This document shows, piece after piece, positions 54,039-64,000 of a stretch of DNA of 64,000 bases; position 1 is the stretch's first letter, and the number at the start of each line of letters is the position of its first letter. The translations under genes were made by a program, and so were the position numbers. Location: positions 7,874,065-7,938,064 of the forward strand of contig JAXIVH010000019.1 in NCBI GenBank assembly GCA_036785325.1, written 5' to 3'. The DNA is from Urophycis tenuis. Taxonomy: Eukaryota; Chordata; Actinopteri; Gadiformes; Phycidae. Below the pieces are notes generated by a model. It did no database searches, was not told the origin of the DNA, and saw only the letters and a program-made list of their open reading frames with translations.

Positions 54039-54494
54039 TTAGCCTGGGAATTCCCATGCTGCTTTGCGCGCGATTTCATTCTCACTGCAAAGACAGTCTG
54101 GAAACCACCGCCCTTATTTTCCCCTGAGTTAGGGAACCAATCACAGAACGGGGGGGGCAGCAATACGATGACGACGTCTATGCACGACACCGAAGCTTGT
54201 AGCGTGTAATCCAACATGACAGCGAACACAACGTTACCGTTCGATGCAGCTTTAGAAAGTGTATTAAGTAGCTTTTGTAGCAATTAATTTAATTTTAGTA
54301 GCTAATTTTTAGTAGCAATTGGCTATGAATCGCGCGCAAAGCAGCATGTGAAGAACCAGACGCCATTTGATAGACATTCGTAGCGCCCAATAAACGGCTC
54401 TAGGCATTCGTAAACCACGCCTCAAATACGAGAAAATGCACACCTAGTTCCCAGACCACCATCTCATCGAGATGTGGACGCGTCAGCCAGGCTA
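54039..54494. mobile_element. hAT-type MITE with exact 8-bp target duplication
   Basis: The 456-bp element is flanked by CTAAAACC at 54031-54038 and 54495-54502. Termini share TAGCCTGG in inverted orientation (offset by one T on the left), and a longer subterminal inverted pair CATGCTGCTTTGCGCGCGAT (54055-54074) is matched exactly by ATCGCGCGCAAAGCAGCATG (about 54328-54347). No coding capacity. Confidence 0.82.
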
Positions 54495-54503
54495 CTAAAA
54501 CCT

Positions 54504-54832
54504 GAAGTTTTTCTGGAAATTCAGCAATTGTGTCAACGCCTACTAAATTATTGATTTCTCAGCCTCTGTAGCAGATAGAAACAAAATTCAAAAAGTATTT
54601 GAGAGCTTACACCTGTGGCTTTCTTTGGAAATTGAGTTTATTTACATACACCTTCACGACAATAGAAAATGTAAAAAGTAAAGTGCAGGAACAGCACTAT
54701 TTTCAATAAAAAAACAGTAATAAAATAAAATAAAAAAGTAAAGTGCAGGAACAGTACTATTTTCAATTAGAAAACAGTAATCAAATCAAATCAACTTTTC
54801 AGCGATATCAAAACAAGAACAGCATGTAATGA
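54504..54832 (-). other. piggyBac 3' flank with a 60-bp tandem duplication
   Basis: Two tandem copies of a 60-bp unit (54661-54720 and 54721-54780), both containing AAAGTAAAGTGCAGGAACAG. The expected left terminus of the piggyBac element was not found here. Confidence 0.55.
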
Positions 54833-57800
54833 CTAACAGTCTGCCTCACATGTAACGGCGATAGTGCTTGCCGAAGCACTCAATGTGCAGTGTACGTTGC
54901 ATTGTTTACAGCCACACACAGTTGGCCCTCCTACTTTTTCATTGTCAGGGACAAGCTGACACTCCCAGCACTGTTTACGCTTCTCATAGACTTTTCCAAA
55001 GTCATGCTGTGGAGGAGGTGTGTCTGCTCTGCTTCCTGAAGATAGAGATGGAGAAGCAGGACGAGATGGAGAATGAGGTACGGATGATATTCCTGATGGT
55101 CCTGCAGATGGAGAGGAATGAAGAGGTGATGGAGGATGAGGCATGGATCGTCTTCTTCCTAATGGTCCTGGAGATGGAGAGGAAGGCAGAGTAAGAGATG
55201 GAGTAGCAGAACGAGAAGCTGGAGATGGAGGAGGAGGAGGAGGAGTAATCAATGGAACAGCCCTTGCTGTGAGTGGTGTGATGAGCTGCTCTGCCAGGTC
55301 CTCCAGCCAGTTTTTGTAGCCTCTTTACTTGGTTCTGAAGGCTGTTCCTCCAACAGACCTCGCAGCGATGTAGGCATTGTAGCAGGACACAGACAAGAAA
55401 AAGAAAAACGCCCTCCTCCACCACTTCTTAGATCGATGCTGGAATCCATAATATCCAGCCATCTGATCAAGTAGATCGACGCCTGGAAAACACATGACAG
55501 TCAGTTGACACACATGACACTCACACATTTGCAGTGACACATTTGCACTCAAAAGACCAACAAAAGTCAAACAAACCTTTCATGTATTTCTGGTAGTCTG
55601 CGAGGGAAGCTGGCACTACCACCTGGACTCTGTTGGCTCCGTCTCCTCTTCTATTCACTGTTCCCGTCTCAGTCGGATCATGATGGTTGGACAGCACCAT
55701 GACGGTTTTTGTGTCCTGCCAGATGCAGAACGTGAGTTCGCCCTTCTGAGCAACCCTGAACTCGTGCTTTCCCATACAGGCTTTTTTCGTAAGGCTCTCA
55801 TTCTTCGGGAGTCCCTTCCGGTTGGCACGAACAGTGCCGCAAGCATACAGGCCATGGTGGGTCATCTCCTCCAAGAGATTTACCCCGGTGTAAAAATTGT
55901 CCGTGTAGATGGACAGGTGAGAGCCGTAGTATGGTCTGGCTAAGGTCCCGTCCACACGAAGCCGGATTTCGAAAACGATCTTCCCCCCCTCAGCGGGGGG
56001 GCCAGACATTTCTCCGTAAAGACGGAGTCGTTGCTGAAACGCATCTAGCTCTTGAAACGCTGTAGTACATATTCCTGGCCTGTGTGTGGCGCTGTTTCAG
56101 CTACAGAAATCCACCGAAAAAGAGTTTCATGTTGCAAAAGTGACAGATCCCCAACAACATGAAACTACCTAAACCAGTCGATAAGTCAAACACAGGCAGT
56201 CAATTCATCATCCAACATCTTCCTCTCTTGGATCCTGGCGTCCCAAAGTGTAAACTAGTTTGCACTGATTAGAAAATCAGATATACTATAAATGATCAAT
56301 TTTGGAATATATATTCAATGTTGTGCGATATAGGTCGGCGCGTTTTCACTTACCCGCCCATTAAATGGTTAATTTGTGGAGACAATCCAAAAGGAGATAA
56401 ATAACCATATTTATTATTAATTTTATTTCTAGAGTCATTCTAAAGGCATATCCTCCATATTTATTTCACTCCGACTCTGGCCGGTGACATCATCGTTTGC
56501 GTTTCTGGTGTTCACATGAAGCCAAAACCTGAAACGTTTTCGACTTTTCCACCCTGGGACCTGGTTTCAAAAAAGTGCGGTTTCAGCCACCGAAAACGCC
56601 GTCTCCGTCTTTACGCTCGGCCTAAACGCAAAAGACATTTGCGGTTTCACTCGAAAGTCGTCTCCGTGTGGACGGGGCCTAAGTCCATGACCACACGGTG
56701 TGCAAGGCCCCTCTCTCCATCGACCCTTCACGACCAGCATAGACCTGGAAATTGGTCACATATCCTGTGGAGCTCTCTGTCATTACCCATACTTTGACAC
56801 CCCATTTTGTCGGCTTCATGGGAAGGTACAGCCTGAACGAGAGACGCCCTTTGAACTTTATCATGCTCTCGTCCACAGACATGTTGCCATCTACCTCATA
56901 GAGTGCCTGGAATCGGTCAATGAGGTAATTCATAAACCAGCGCATTTTCCATAACGGAACATCTGCTGCCTGGTTGTTATGGAGGTGTAGATACCTAAAA
57001 ATGCAGACATATACACAGGTAAGTTACCTTGGATGAAAGCATAATATAAAATATGGTCATAATTGTCATGTGTTGTGACATAATATTCTGTCTATATTGT
57101 AAATTTCATTGGACTGTAAGCTACTAGTTATACATGTATGTGATGATGACTGAATAAAAATACCATGCATAAAAACTGTCTGTGTTGTAAATTACATTCA
57201 CTTAATTGTATGTGATGATTACTGAATAAAAGCATTATGCATAATACTAATACATCATCAAAACATTTCACGTTACACGTTTCACGTCACGTTTCTCATC
57301 AAAAACTTAATTAAAACATAATTTCTTATTAGGCCTACAGCATCACAATCAATAAGTATTATCGTTGTCCTTACCTCCAGATGGCCACAAATCTGTTGCG
57401 GGACATGTTTCCGGGGAACTGCGTCTTGAAGAGATGTTTAGTCTGTCGCCAGTAATCTCGTCGTACTGTCAGCACAAGGAGTCCCATGCCCAAACACATC
57501 CCAATAAACGTCTTCATCTCCGGCACAGTTACGTGTGACCACCTTGCCATTTTTGCTCGAGCTGGAGTCTGATGTACCTGGTCACTTTATGTATTAGTCT
57601 CGGTAACGAGATGCGCCCAAAGCTCCTCAGTAAAAATATGACTAAATGCCTGCAACACTGTGGCATCTGCAGGCACATCGACCTTCACCCCTGGTGTGCG
57701 GTTGAAATCTCTCCGTCGATTACGGTGGTAATTGTCAGTCTTCCACTCGCATTCAAATCCTTCAAAATCATCCTCGTCATTATCCTCATCTTCAAACATA

Positions 57801-57916
57801 TGTGCTAGCCATAAGTCTCGATCAATTGGGTCAGCACGTTCGTCAGTATCATCAAAGCCAAGAAACTCCTCAAAATCGCTACCGTCTGAAATGTCTTCCC
57901 ACTGAAAGTCCTCCAT
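54833..57916 (-). pseudogene. piggyBac (PGBD-type) transposase, three exons, disrupted
   Basis: It would catalyse seamless TTAA cut-and-paste. Exons on the minus strand: 57916-57375, 56994-55577 (interrupted by a MITE at 55944-56679) and 55482-54833. The acidic N terminus is MEDFQWEDISDGSDFEEFLG. Then ARWSHVTVPEMKTFIGMCLG and NRFVAIWR. Exon 2 has the first catalytic Asp in NMSVDESMIKFKGRLSFR, YLPMKPTKWGVKVWV, and after the MITE the second Asp in LSIYTDNFYTG. Exon 3 opens with the third Asp in GVDLLDQMAGYYGFQHRSKK. The C terminus has a Pro/Ser-rich linker of about 80 residues, then the cysteine-rich domain (CWECQLVPDNEKVGG, CGCKQCNVHC). Lesions: frameshifts near 57590 and 56723, and a TAA at 55325-55327 in TK-stop-RGYKNWLEDLAEQ. 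All three catalytic residues survive. Confidence 0.87.
55944..56679. mobile_element. PIF/Harbinger-type MITE in the piggyBac exon (TAA duplication)
   Basis: Termini are GGTCCCGTCCACACG and the inverse of GGCCCCGTCCACACGG. The flanks are TAA at 55941-55943 and 56680-56682, a 3-bp TWA target typical of PIF/Harbinger. Removing the 736 bp and one TAA restores the piggyBac frame RVVMDLARPYYGSHLS. No open frame of note inside. Confidence 0.87.
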
Positions 57917-58059
57917 GCTTGTTCGATGTAACTTACTTAACTTTAAAACAATGACACGAGGAACATGACGACACTCTCACGTGTCTATTATAATGCATTT
58001 CATTGGCGCAGAGGTCAATAATTGGTGCAAAACAACCCTTATACAGGAAAAACGACGTA

Positions 58060-58086
58060 AACGCTTTCCCGGCCTAAATGGGTTAA
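58060..58086 (-). repeat. piggyBac 5' terminus and TTAA
   Basis: On the minus strand TTAA (58083-58086) is followed by CCCATTTAGGCCGGGAAAG, the CCC-type end expected of piggyBac, about 165 bp upstream of the transposase ATG. Confidence 0.7.
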
Positions 58087-58215
58087 TACCAAATGAATGA
58101 AGTGCTAAAATCACCAGCATGGTAAATAAATGTAAGCAAATAAATATAACTATCAGCATGTGAGTACTGTGCAAGTGGACCTGAGTTTTCACACATTTTG
58201 TGGGATAATTTTAAA

Positions 58216-58470
58216 GTATGGCTTACTATTTAGAATAGAATAGAATATAAATACTTTATTGATCCCAAGCTGGGAAATTACAACATAGCAGCAGCATTGG
58301 AATACAAGAATGAATGCAATGTAGAAATAAAAAGTGTATGTATGTATAAAAATATATATATTAAAAATATAAACTAAATATAAACTGATTTTAGTAATTT
58401 TAGTCATTTTAATTTATTTAACAAAGATGCTCTTTTGATGTAAAATATTATTCATAATTACAGTCTTCAT
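58216..58470 (-). mobile_element. Short Rex1-group 3' UTR fragment
   Basis: TAGAATAGAATAGAA precedes TACTTTATTGATCCCAAGCT GGGAAATTAC, the inverse of a Rex1-like 3' end. Little beyond the 3' UTR is preserved. Confidence 0.6.
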
Positions 58471-58604
58471 AGAGATTAGATTCTATGATTAGGTCTATTG
58501 ATTTCACGGTCCATTCTATGCCCAGTATCACCAAGAGTGTATTTTTATCCAGCGTTTAGGATCAACAAATCACGTTTTTAAAAAGAATGAGTCATATCTA
58601 CAGA

Positions 58605-59440
58605 CAGACATACTTTATTGATCCCTGAGGGAAATTGCCTTCGTAACAAAACTCCAGGAGAAAAAAGAGGACACTCTACTTATAGTAGAGTGTTAGAAAA
58701 TATAAATATATAAAGGAAACCTATGTAAAATATAAAACCTATGTAGAAAATATAAACCTATGTAAAAATAAAAACATAAACCTATGTACAAATATAAACC
58801 TATGTAATAAAATATATAAAAATGTACATAAAGAAAAGATAATATACATACATGTACATACATCCAGGCATACACTACGAGGTAATAGCATACACAAGGA
58901 TGTCATAATGTCACATGTCAGATTTTTGTAAAACCAGTTGTGCAGAGAGATGACCAGATGACCAGTTATGTAGTAAATGACAGTTATGCAGTGAAATGAA
59001 ATGACCAGTTATGTAGTGATATTACAGTGAAATGAAATGAAATGACAGTCATGTAATAAGAATGGATACCTATTGTGCAGATGACAGTGACAAATTGTAA
59101 AGTTTGATGAGCACAGGCAGGAATGATTTCCTATGTCGCTCTGAGGTGCATCTCGGTGAGGAGTCTTCTGCTGAAGGTACTCCTCCACTGAGCTAGGGTG
59201 GAAAAGAGAGGGTGAGAGGCATTGTCCATGATAGTCCGTAGCCTGGACAGCATCCTCCTATCTGCCACGGTAGTCAGAGTGTCCAATTCCTCACCCACTA
59301 CATCACCAGCCCTCTTGATGAGTCTATTGAGTCTATTGGTGTCCGCGACCCTCATCCCACTGCCACAGCATGTGACAGCGAAGATCGCACTGGCAACCAC
59401 AGACTCATAGAACATCCTCAGCATTGTCCTGCAGTTGCAT
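58605..59440 (-). pseudogene. Rex1 3' end with RT C-terminus, minus strand
   Basis: Minus-strand reading gives CRTMLRMFYESVVASAIFAV, SGMRVADTNRLNRLIKRAGD, VVGEELDTLTTVADRRMLSR, LRTIMDNASHPLFSTLAQW, then the 3' UTR ending AATTTCCCTCAGGGATCAAT AAAGTA near 58609. These are Rex1 C-terminal motifs. It is 5' truncated at about 59440 and lacks the catalytic palm. The plus-strand copy at 63093-64000 is a close relative in inverted orientation. The 3' UTR contains imperfect repeats (ACCTATGTA units at 58719-58805 and ATGACCAGTTATGTAGTGA-like units at 58950-59050). Confidence 0.85.
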
Positions 59441-59640
59441 TGTCCTGACCTAGCAACGGGGTCAACCACACCTCCTCACTAAAATAAAAGTTTTTGTCCA
59501 TTCCTTGCTCAGAGTTCTCTGAGAATGTTCTGGAATCACTCTTAAGCTAAGACTCCTTGCTAGGAATTGTTAGGCTAAGTTAGGAGCTCTCTGAGAGGAT
59601 TCTCAGAATCTTAAGTAATATGGCCCCTAATATTCAAATA

Positions 59641-61745
59641 TAGCAGCAAATTAGCATAGATAAACAGACAATAATGCAAATGTTTACATAGGAATCAAAT
59701 TACAAAATTATATACATCTAAAGTATCCAATCAACCACAAGCCCATATACTCAAGACTGCAGTGCACACACCAAACAACAACTAGGAAAAGCAGCGTGTC
59801 CACAGCCACACTGTGGTGCCAACGCTCCAAACCAAACAATCAAGCCCCACAGCAGCACACTCCCGGAGTATTTGGTTAAAGTTCATTGCTCACCGGCTGC
59901 CTCTCCAACGTTTGTAGATGCTCTTGTTTTCTGCATGATTTCTTGGCGTTTCAGAGCAGGATTCTTTTTGCCTTTTATCCCAGGGCAATTTTTAGGCACC
60001 TGTCCTTTCGCTGCCGTCACGCCCATAACGTCATCACGCTATCTCCATGCTGGTATTTTGCACTTTGCTATATAGCACCTTTTTATTATTGCACCTCAGT
60101 AACTTAACTCAAAATTGAATCCAATCACACTGCAATTTGTATTCTGTATAATGTATATGCCCACTGTCTGTATATGTTGTGTTTGTTTATATCTGTGTGC
60201 ACTATTATGTTATATGCTGCATGTTAAAGTAATACTTGCACATTTGGAGTATGGGGAAATGCAATTTCGATCCTCTGTGTAATTACTTGCACTAATTGAC
60301 TTTGACAAGTCAACCAGATTATTTCCAGGGTGGTGATGTAATTGATCAATATTCAAATCCACACTGTTTGAATTTATGCCTTGCGTGACATCCCACGATA
60401 CAAGACGATGTGTGGCGTGATAAGGGGTGATAGGGATGACCTTGAATCTTTAACTATTCGATTAGACAGACATGTTGTAAATATCATTTTGAATGGTCCA
60501 ATCGCCATGTCACAAAGATTGTGCATGTGTTTCAGTGGGACATTCCATTGGGAAGATGGGGGTGTCACAATAGATGCTACAACAGCAGCCATCATACACT
60601 TGTGCTGATAAAAATGAGTCTCTCCCGCCGCTACTTCCAGAGCATTTGCACTGTGCTGCTTTGTTCAATGGTACTGCATTTGTGCTATACAATGAAATAC
60701 ATCTTTCAGATGTATTTAAACTAAATTTAAGCTTCTACAGTGTCTCAAGGCAAGTTAAGTTGATGATCAAATGTGAATATTGTGCGTAATCATTCAGAAC
60801 TGAAGTGTAACTGAACTGTAAGACATGAACAATGGAAAGGGTCAACCAATTTCACCAAGAAAATACCAAGAAATGGGAGGCAGTTTGTCTTTCGACTTCA
60901 CTTGCAAAATCTGCAATTGGACTGAGCTCCCAAGCTGAAGTAAGTTTTATATCTCAAAATAGCTGTCAATCAAAACGGGGTTCAGCCTTTCCACTGATCC
61001 TCAAATCATCATGCGGAAGCTCTGGGGGTGAAAGGAGCTGTGGGCTGGCCTTAGTGTCCAGACCAACTGAGGCCAGCCCACACGCCATTCACCCCCCAGA
61101 GACGCTCAGTGTCCGGGCAGGACATTTTTTTAAATCATTTTGGCATTTTTATTTAATGACCGTCGAGTTGAGGCAATGAAAAAATCTTTCATGCAGTCCC
61201 ATTGAAGTGAACGGACGCTCGGCTTCTATGGGGAAATTAATTGATGCTATGCAAATGTATGAGAGGTTAACAAAATCGAGTTAGTTGACTCATGATAAAT
61301 AGCTGATTCTGAACAAACTCGTCTTCAAGATGAACGTGTTCTAATGCATTTGTAGTCAATGAAAATGTTAACACAACTGTACATATTTGACCATTTAAAT
61401 CGCCTCTGGTACAGATGCCCAAGGTTGAGCCAGAACTATAGCACATGGAAAGGATCAGTTATCTACAGAGTGGAGGAGCCCACAGAATGGTGCTCAGGTA
61501 TGGTTATTGTGAGAGATATGGGTCAATCTCACACAAGTGAAATGCAGAGGGACTCAAGTTAGAATGTAGAGGGAAATCTAGCCTTCCTTCTGTAGAACAG
61601 ACTCTAGGCTGGCTAGCTCAATTCTTTAGCAACCTAGAGGCTGACATGAGTGTTTAGCAAATCCCATTAGCCAGCAAGTCAGCATTGTTAAAAACATTAA
61701 TAATTTATTATCCTCAGTTGGGGCAGCAAAGATGCCACACTATTG
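59641..61745. other. Mostly unassigned, probable old repeat remnants
   Basis: No gene recognised. 59880-60330 resembles a LINE 3' UTR (CACTTTGCTATATAGCACCT, GGAAATGCAATTTCGATCCT, GACTTTGACAAG). A plus-strand frame at 60381-60608 (MRDIPRYKTMCGVIRGDRDD) is of unknown origin. A hairpin lies at 61024-61096 within what may be a MITE. Confidence 0.35.
61024..61096. repeat. Imperfect hairpin, arms about 28 bp
   Basis: The left arm starts GGGGGTGAAAGGAGCTGTGG; the right arm, reverse complemented, starts GGGGGTGAATGGCGTGTGGG. Both end in GGGCTGGCCT. An 18-base loop separates them. Confidence 0.85.
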
Positions 61746-61756
61746 CTTTTCTGTGT

Positions 61757-61793
61757 ATTTTTATTATTATTATTTTTATTATTATTATTATTA
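61757..61793. repeat. (ATT)n microsatellite upstream of the second RLE-LINE fragment
   Basis: Interrupted (TTA)n of about 37 bp, about 50 bp upstream of the RLE-LINE remnant. Confidence 0.85.
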
Positions 61794-61844
61794 TGAGAGC
61801 TGGCTCTCCATTCTTTTTTTTTTCTTTTCAACACTTTTTTTGGG

Positions 61845-63092
61845 CTCGGATGTGTTTCAAGCCTGCAAAATCTAGGTCCCTGGTGCTCAAGAGAGGGAAA
61901 GTGACGGACAAGTCCAGCTTCTCTCTGGACAGCGCCCAGATTCTATCGCTTACCGAGAAACCCATCAGGAGCCTCGGCAAGACCTTTGATTGCACCTTGA
62001 AGGACGCTGCATCCATCAAGGCCACACATCGGGAGCTGGAGGCATGCTGACTGCAGTGGAGAAGTCGGGACTGCCAGGTAAGTATAAGGTTTGGATCTAT
62101 CAGTATGGTGTTCTCCCTAGGATTTTGTGGCCCCTGCTTGTGTACGAGTTCCCGATAACATCAGTAGAAGGCTTCGAGAGGAGGATCAGCCATTACCTTT
62201 GTAGATGGCTGGGCCTGCCACAAAGCCTGAGTAGCATCTGTATGGCCAGAGCAACAAACTGAAGCTCCCCATTAGTAGTCTGAATGAGGAGTTCATGGTT
62301 ACCCACGTAAGAGAGGTGCTGCAGTACAGGGAATCCAGTGACCCGAAAGTCTCCCAGGCTGGCATTATAGTCAGGACTGGGAGGAAGTGGAGGGCGCAGG
62401 AGCAGGCCGAGTCACGCTTGCGTCACAGCGTGCTGGTCGGCCCAGTGGCATCTGGATGAGCAGGCCTTGGTAGTGTTCCTACCACGTGCTACGACAGAGC
62501 CCTGGGCAAAGACAGACGCTGATTGGTCCAAGAAGAGGTGAGAGCTGGTGTGGAGGAACTGCGTGTTAGCCAGATGGTGGGGATGCGACAGCAAGGTGAA
62601 TGAAGGAGATGGGAACAGGCAGTGGACTGCAAGATCTCCTGGTCCGAGCTTTGGCAAGCTGAACCTTACTGGATCAAGTGCCTGATTGCGTCTGTGACGT
62701 CTTAGACGTAAGACGTCTATGACGTCTTACCCAGCCCATCCAACCTCTTGTTGGGGCAAGGTTGACACATCATCATGCCCCTTGTGCCTCAGAGGAGGAA
62801 CACTAGAGCATATCCTCAGCTGTTGCCCAAAAGCACTGGGAGAAGGACGCTATACTTGGCGTTACGACCAGGTGCTGAAGGCGATAGCAGAAACCATCTT
62901 CACCAGATTGCTTTTGTGCGAGCAAGGGAGAAGCATAAGCCCCAGCCCAGTGGGACTCCTTGGAACCAGACCAGACTGGCAGATGAAGGCCGACCTGGGG
63001 TAGCAGCTCAGATTTCCAGAGCATATTGCGGAAACCACCCTGAGACCAGACATAGTTCTGTTCTCAGATTTAATAAACAGGTGGTCCTACTG
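61845..63092 (+). pseudogene. Second RLE-LINE copy, truncated at both ends and decayed
   Basis: It aligns by eye with about 43425-44710 of the first copy: CFKPAKSRSLVLKRGKVTDK, IRSLGKTFDCTLKD, KSGLPGKYKVWIYQYGVLPR, LWPLLVYEFPITSVEGFERR, EEFMVTHVREVLQYRESSD and a damaged CCHC (SSCPLCLRGGTLEHILSCC). It stops within the nuclease region at NKQVVLLELT. Multiple stops and frameshifts are present, plus a small GACGTCTTA palindromic insertion at about 62696-62717. At its 3' end it is fused directly to a Rex1 fragment. Confidence 0.83.
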
Positions 63093-64000
63093 GAGCTGAC
63101 AGCTCAATGCTACAAAGACAAAGGGCCCTGTGTTCATCCAGGGGGTTTCTGTCGACACTGTTGAGGAGTACAAGTACCTGGGGGTGTACTTCAACAACAA
63201 GTTGGACTGGACCAGGAACACAGAGGCAGTCTACAAGAAGGGCCAAAGCCGACTCTTTTTTTCTGAGGAGGCTAAGGTCCTTCAACATCTACAGGACAAT
63301 GCTGAGGATGTTCTATGAGTCTGTTGTTGCCAGTGCGATCTTCTTTCCTGTCAAATGCTGGGGCAGTGGGATGAGGGTTGCGGACACCAATAGACTTAAT
63401 AGACTCATCAAGAGGGCTGGTGATGTAGTGGGTGAGGAATTGGACACTCTAACTACCGTGGCAGATAGGAGGATGCTGTCCAGGCTACGGACTATCATGG
63501 ACAATGCCTCTCACCCTCTCTTTTCCACTCTGGCTCAGCGGAGGAGTTCCTTCAACAGAAGACTCCTCTCACCGAGATGCACCACAGAGAGACATAGGAA
63601 ATCATTCCTGCCTGTGGTCATCAAACTATACAATTTGTCACTTTCATCATAGTTTCTGCTGCACAACAGGTTATTCATTCATATTGCATAACTGGACATT
63701 TCTTTTCATTTCACTGCATAACTGGTCATCTCTATGCACAACTGGTAACTAGAACCTGACAACTAGAATCTGACATGCTACATCCTTGTGTATGCCATCA
63801 GCTCTTAGTGTATGCCTGGTTGTATGTACATGTATGTATATTTCTTTATGTATATTTTTTGTATATTGCTTACATAGGTTTATATTATATATTTATATAT
63901 TCTAACACTTTACTATACGTAGAGTGTCTGTCTCTTCTTTCTTTTTGCACTGGAGTATTGTATTGTAACGAATGCAATTTCCCTCAGGGATCATTAAAGT
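63093..64000 (+). pseudogene. Rex1 3' end fused to the RLE-LINE fragment, continues past the window
   Basis: Rex1 begins at AATGCTACAAAGACAAAG, followed by FIQGVSVDTVEEYKYLGVYF, NNKLDWTRNTEAVYKKGQSR and, after a frameshift near 63255, RRLRSFNIYRTMLRMFYESV, GSGMRVADTNRLNRLIKRAG and RHRKSFLPVVIKLYNLSLSS. The region around 63236-63265 corresponds to the conserved Rex1 primer site (SRLF then LR). The 3' UTR ends AATTTCCCTCAGGGATCATT AAAG at the window edge. The catalytic palm and endonuclease are missing. Confidence 0.87.

Larger units (their letters stand above)
53964..59627. mobile_element. Possible composite element bounded by 18-bp imperfect inverted repeats
   Basis: GGGGCCGTATTACTAAAG at 53964-53981 matches the reverse complement of 59610-59627 (GGGGCCATATTACTTAAG) at 16 of 18 positions. 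The enclosed 5.7 kb contains a hAT-type MITE, the piggyBac remnant and a Rex1 fragment. GGGGCC(A/G)TATTA ends are common in teleost cut-and-paste elements. No clear target duplication was found, so the pairing of these two ends is tentative; they could belong to two separate copies. Confidence 0.4.

Noticed and set aside
56340..56375. CCCATTAAATGGTTAA as the missing left end of the piggyBac element
   Set aside because: It lies inside the Harbinger-type MITE and does not match the right terminus beyond a few bases.

Overview
This window looks like teleost fish nuclear DNA. It carries Rex3 and Rex1 non-LTR retrotransposons, several L2-type LINEs, fish-style L1, hAT, piggyBac and TTAA-targeting DNA transposons, and spliced vertebrate-type genes. 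The only host gene I recognise is the 3' part of jkamp (JNK1/MAPK8-associated membrane protein) on the minus strand at 37974-39480. Almost everything else is transposon-derived, mostly decayed and deeply nested. There is no bacterial, organellar, CRISPR or operon signal.

Layout, left half. A nearly intact Rex3 (1-3131, frame still open at the window edge) is followed by a short inverted-repeat element (3153-3548) and an unusual A-run/T-run array (3549-3725, resuming at 23208-23936 and 25644-27229). An L1-type LINE (3726-23207) sits inside that array. Its ORF2 is broken first by a solo LTR (5749-6140, 5-bp duplication) and then by a 12,951-bp DNA transposon (6449-19399) flanked by TTAA. Removing that transposon with one TTAA restores the L1 endonuclease frame exactly. 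The DNA transposon holds two convergent spliced genes: a plus-strand gene whose last exon encodes a P2X7-receptor 'ballast'-type cysteine domain with no receptor attached, and a minus-strand transposase of about 12 exons. An L2 LINE (11090-14773) lies in a transposase intron and a hAT element (16186-18873) lies in its first exon. A truncated Rex3 (23937-25643) sits in the A/T array. I judge the ballast gene travelling with a TTAA transposase the most interesting system here.

Middle. 27230-29932 is largely unassigned but contains a perfect 39-bp palindrome. From 29933 to 35960 there are L2-type and Rex1-group LINE remains. 35961-40160 is the least repetitive part and carries the jkamp exons. 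From 40161 to 53523 there are LINEs laid end to end: an L2 3' end, a restriction-like-endonuclease (R2-group) LINE between (ATT)n/(AAT)n tracts, a near full-length minus-strand L2, and a plus-strand Rex1-group LINE head to head with it.

Right end. A spliced piggyBac transposase pseudogene (54833-57916, minus) is broken by an inverted-repeat element flanked by TAA (55944-56679). A hAT-type MITE (54039-54494) with an exact 8-bp duplication lies just outside. Rex1 3' ends follow (58605-59440 minus; 63093-64000 plus), together with a second RLE-LINE fragment fused to Rex1.

Limits: boundaries, splice sites and family names were read by eye from motifs. Family names below clade level, and any statement about age or activity, are inference.
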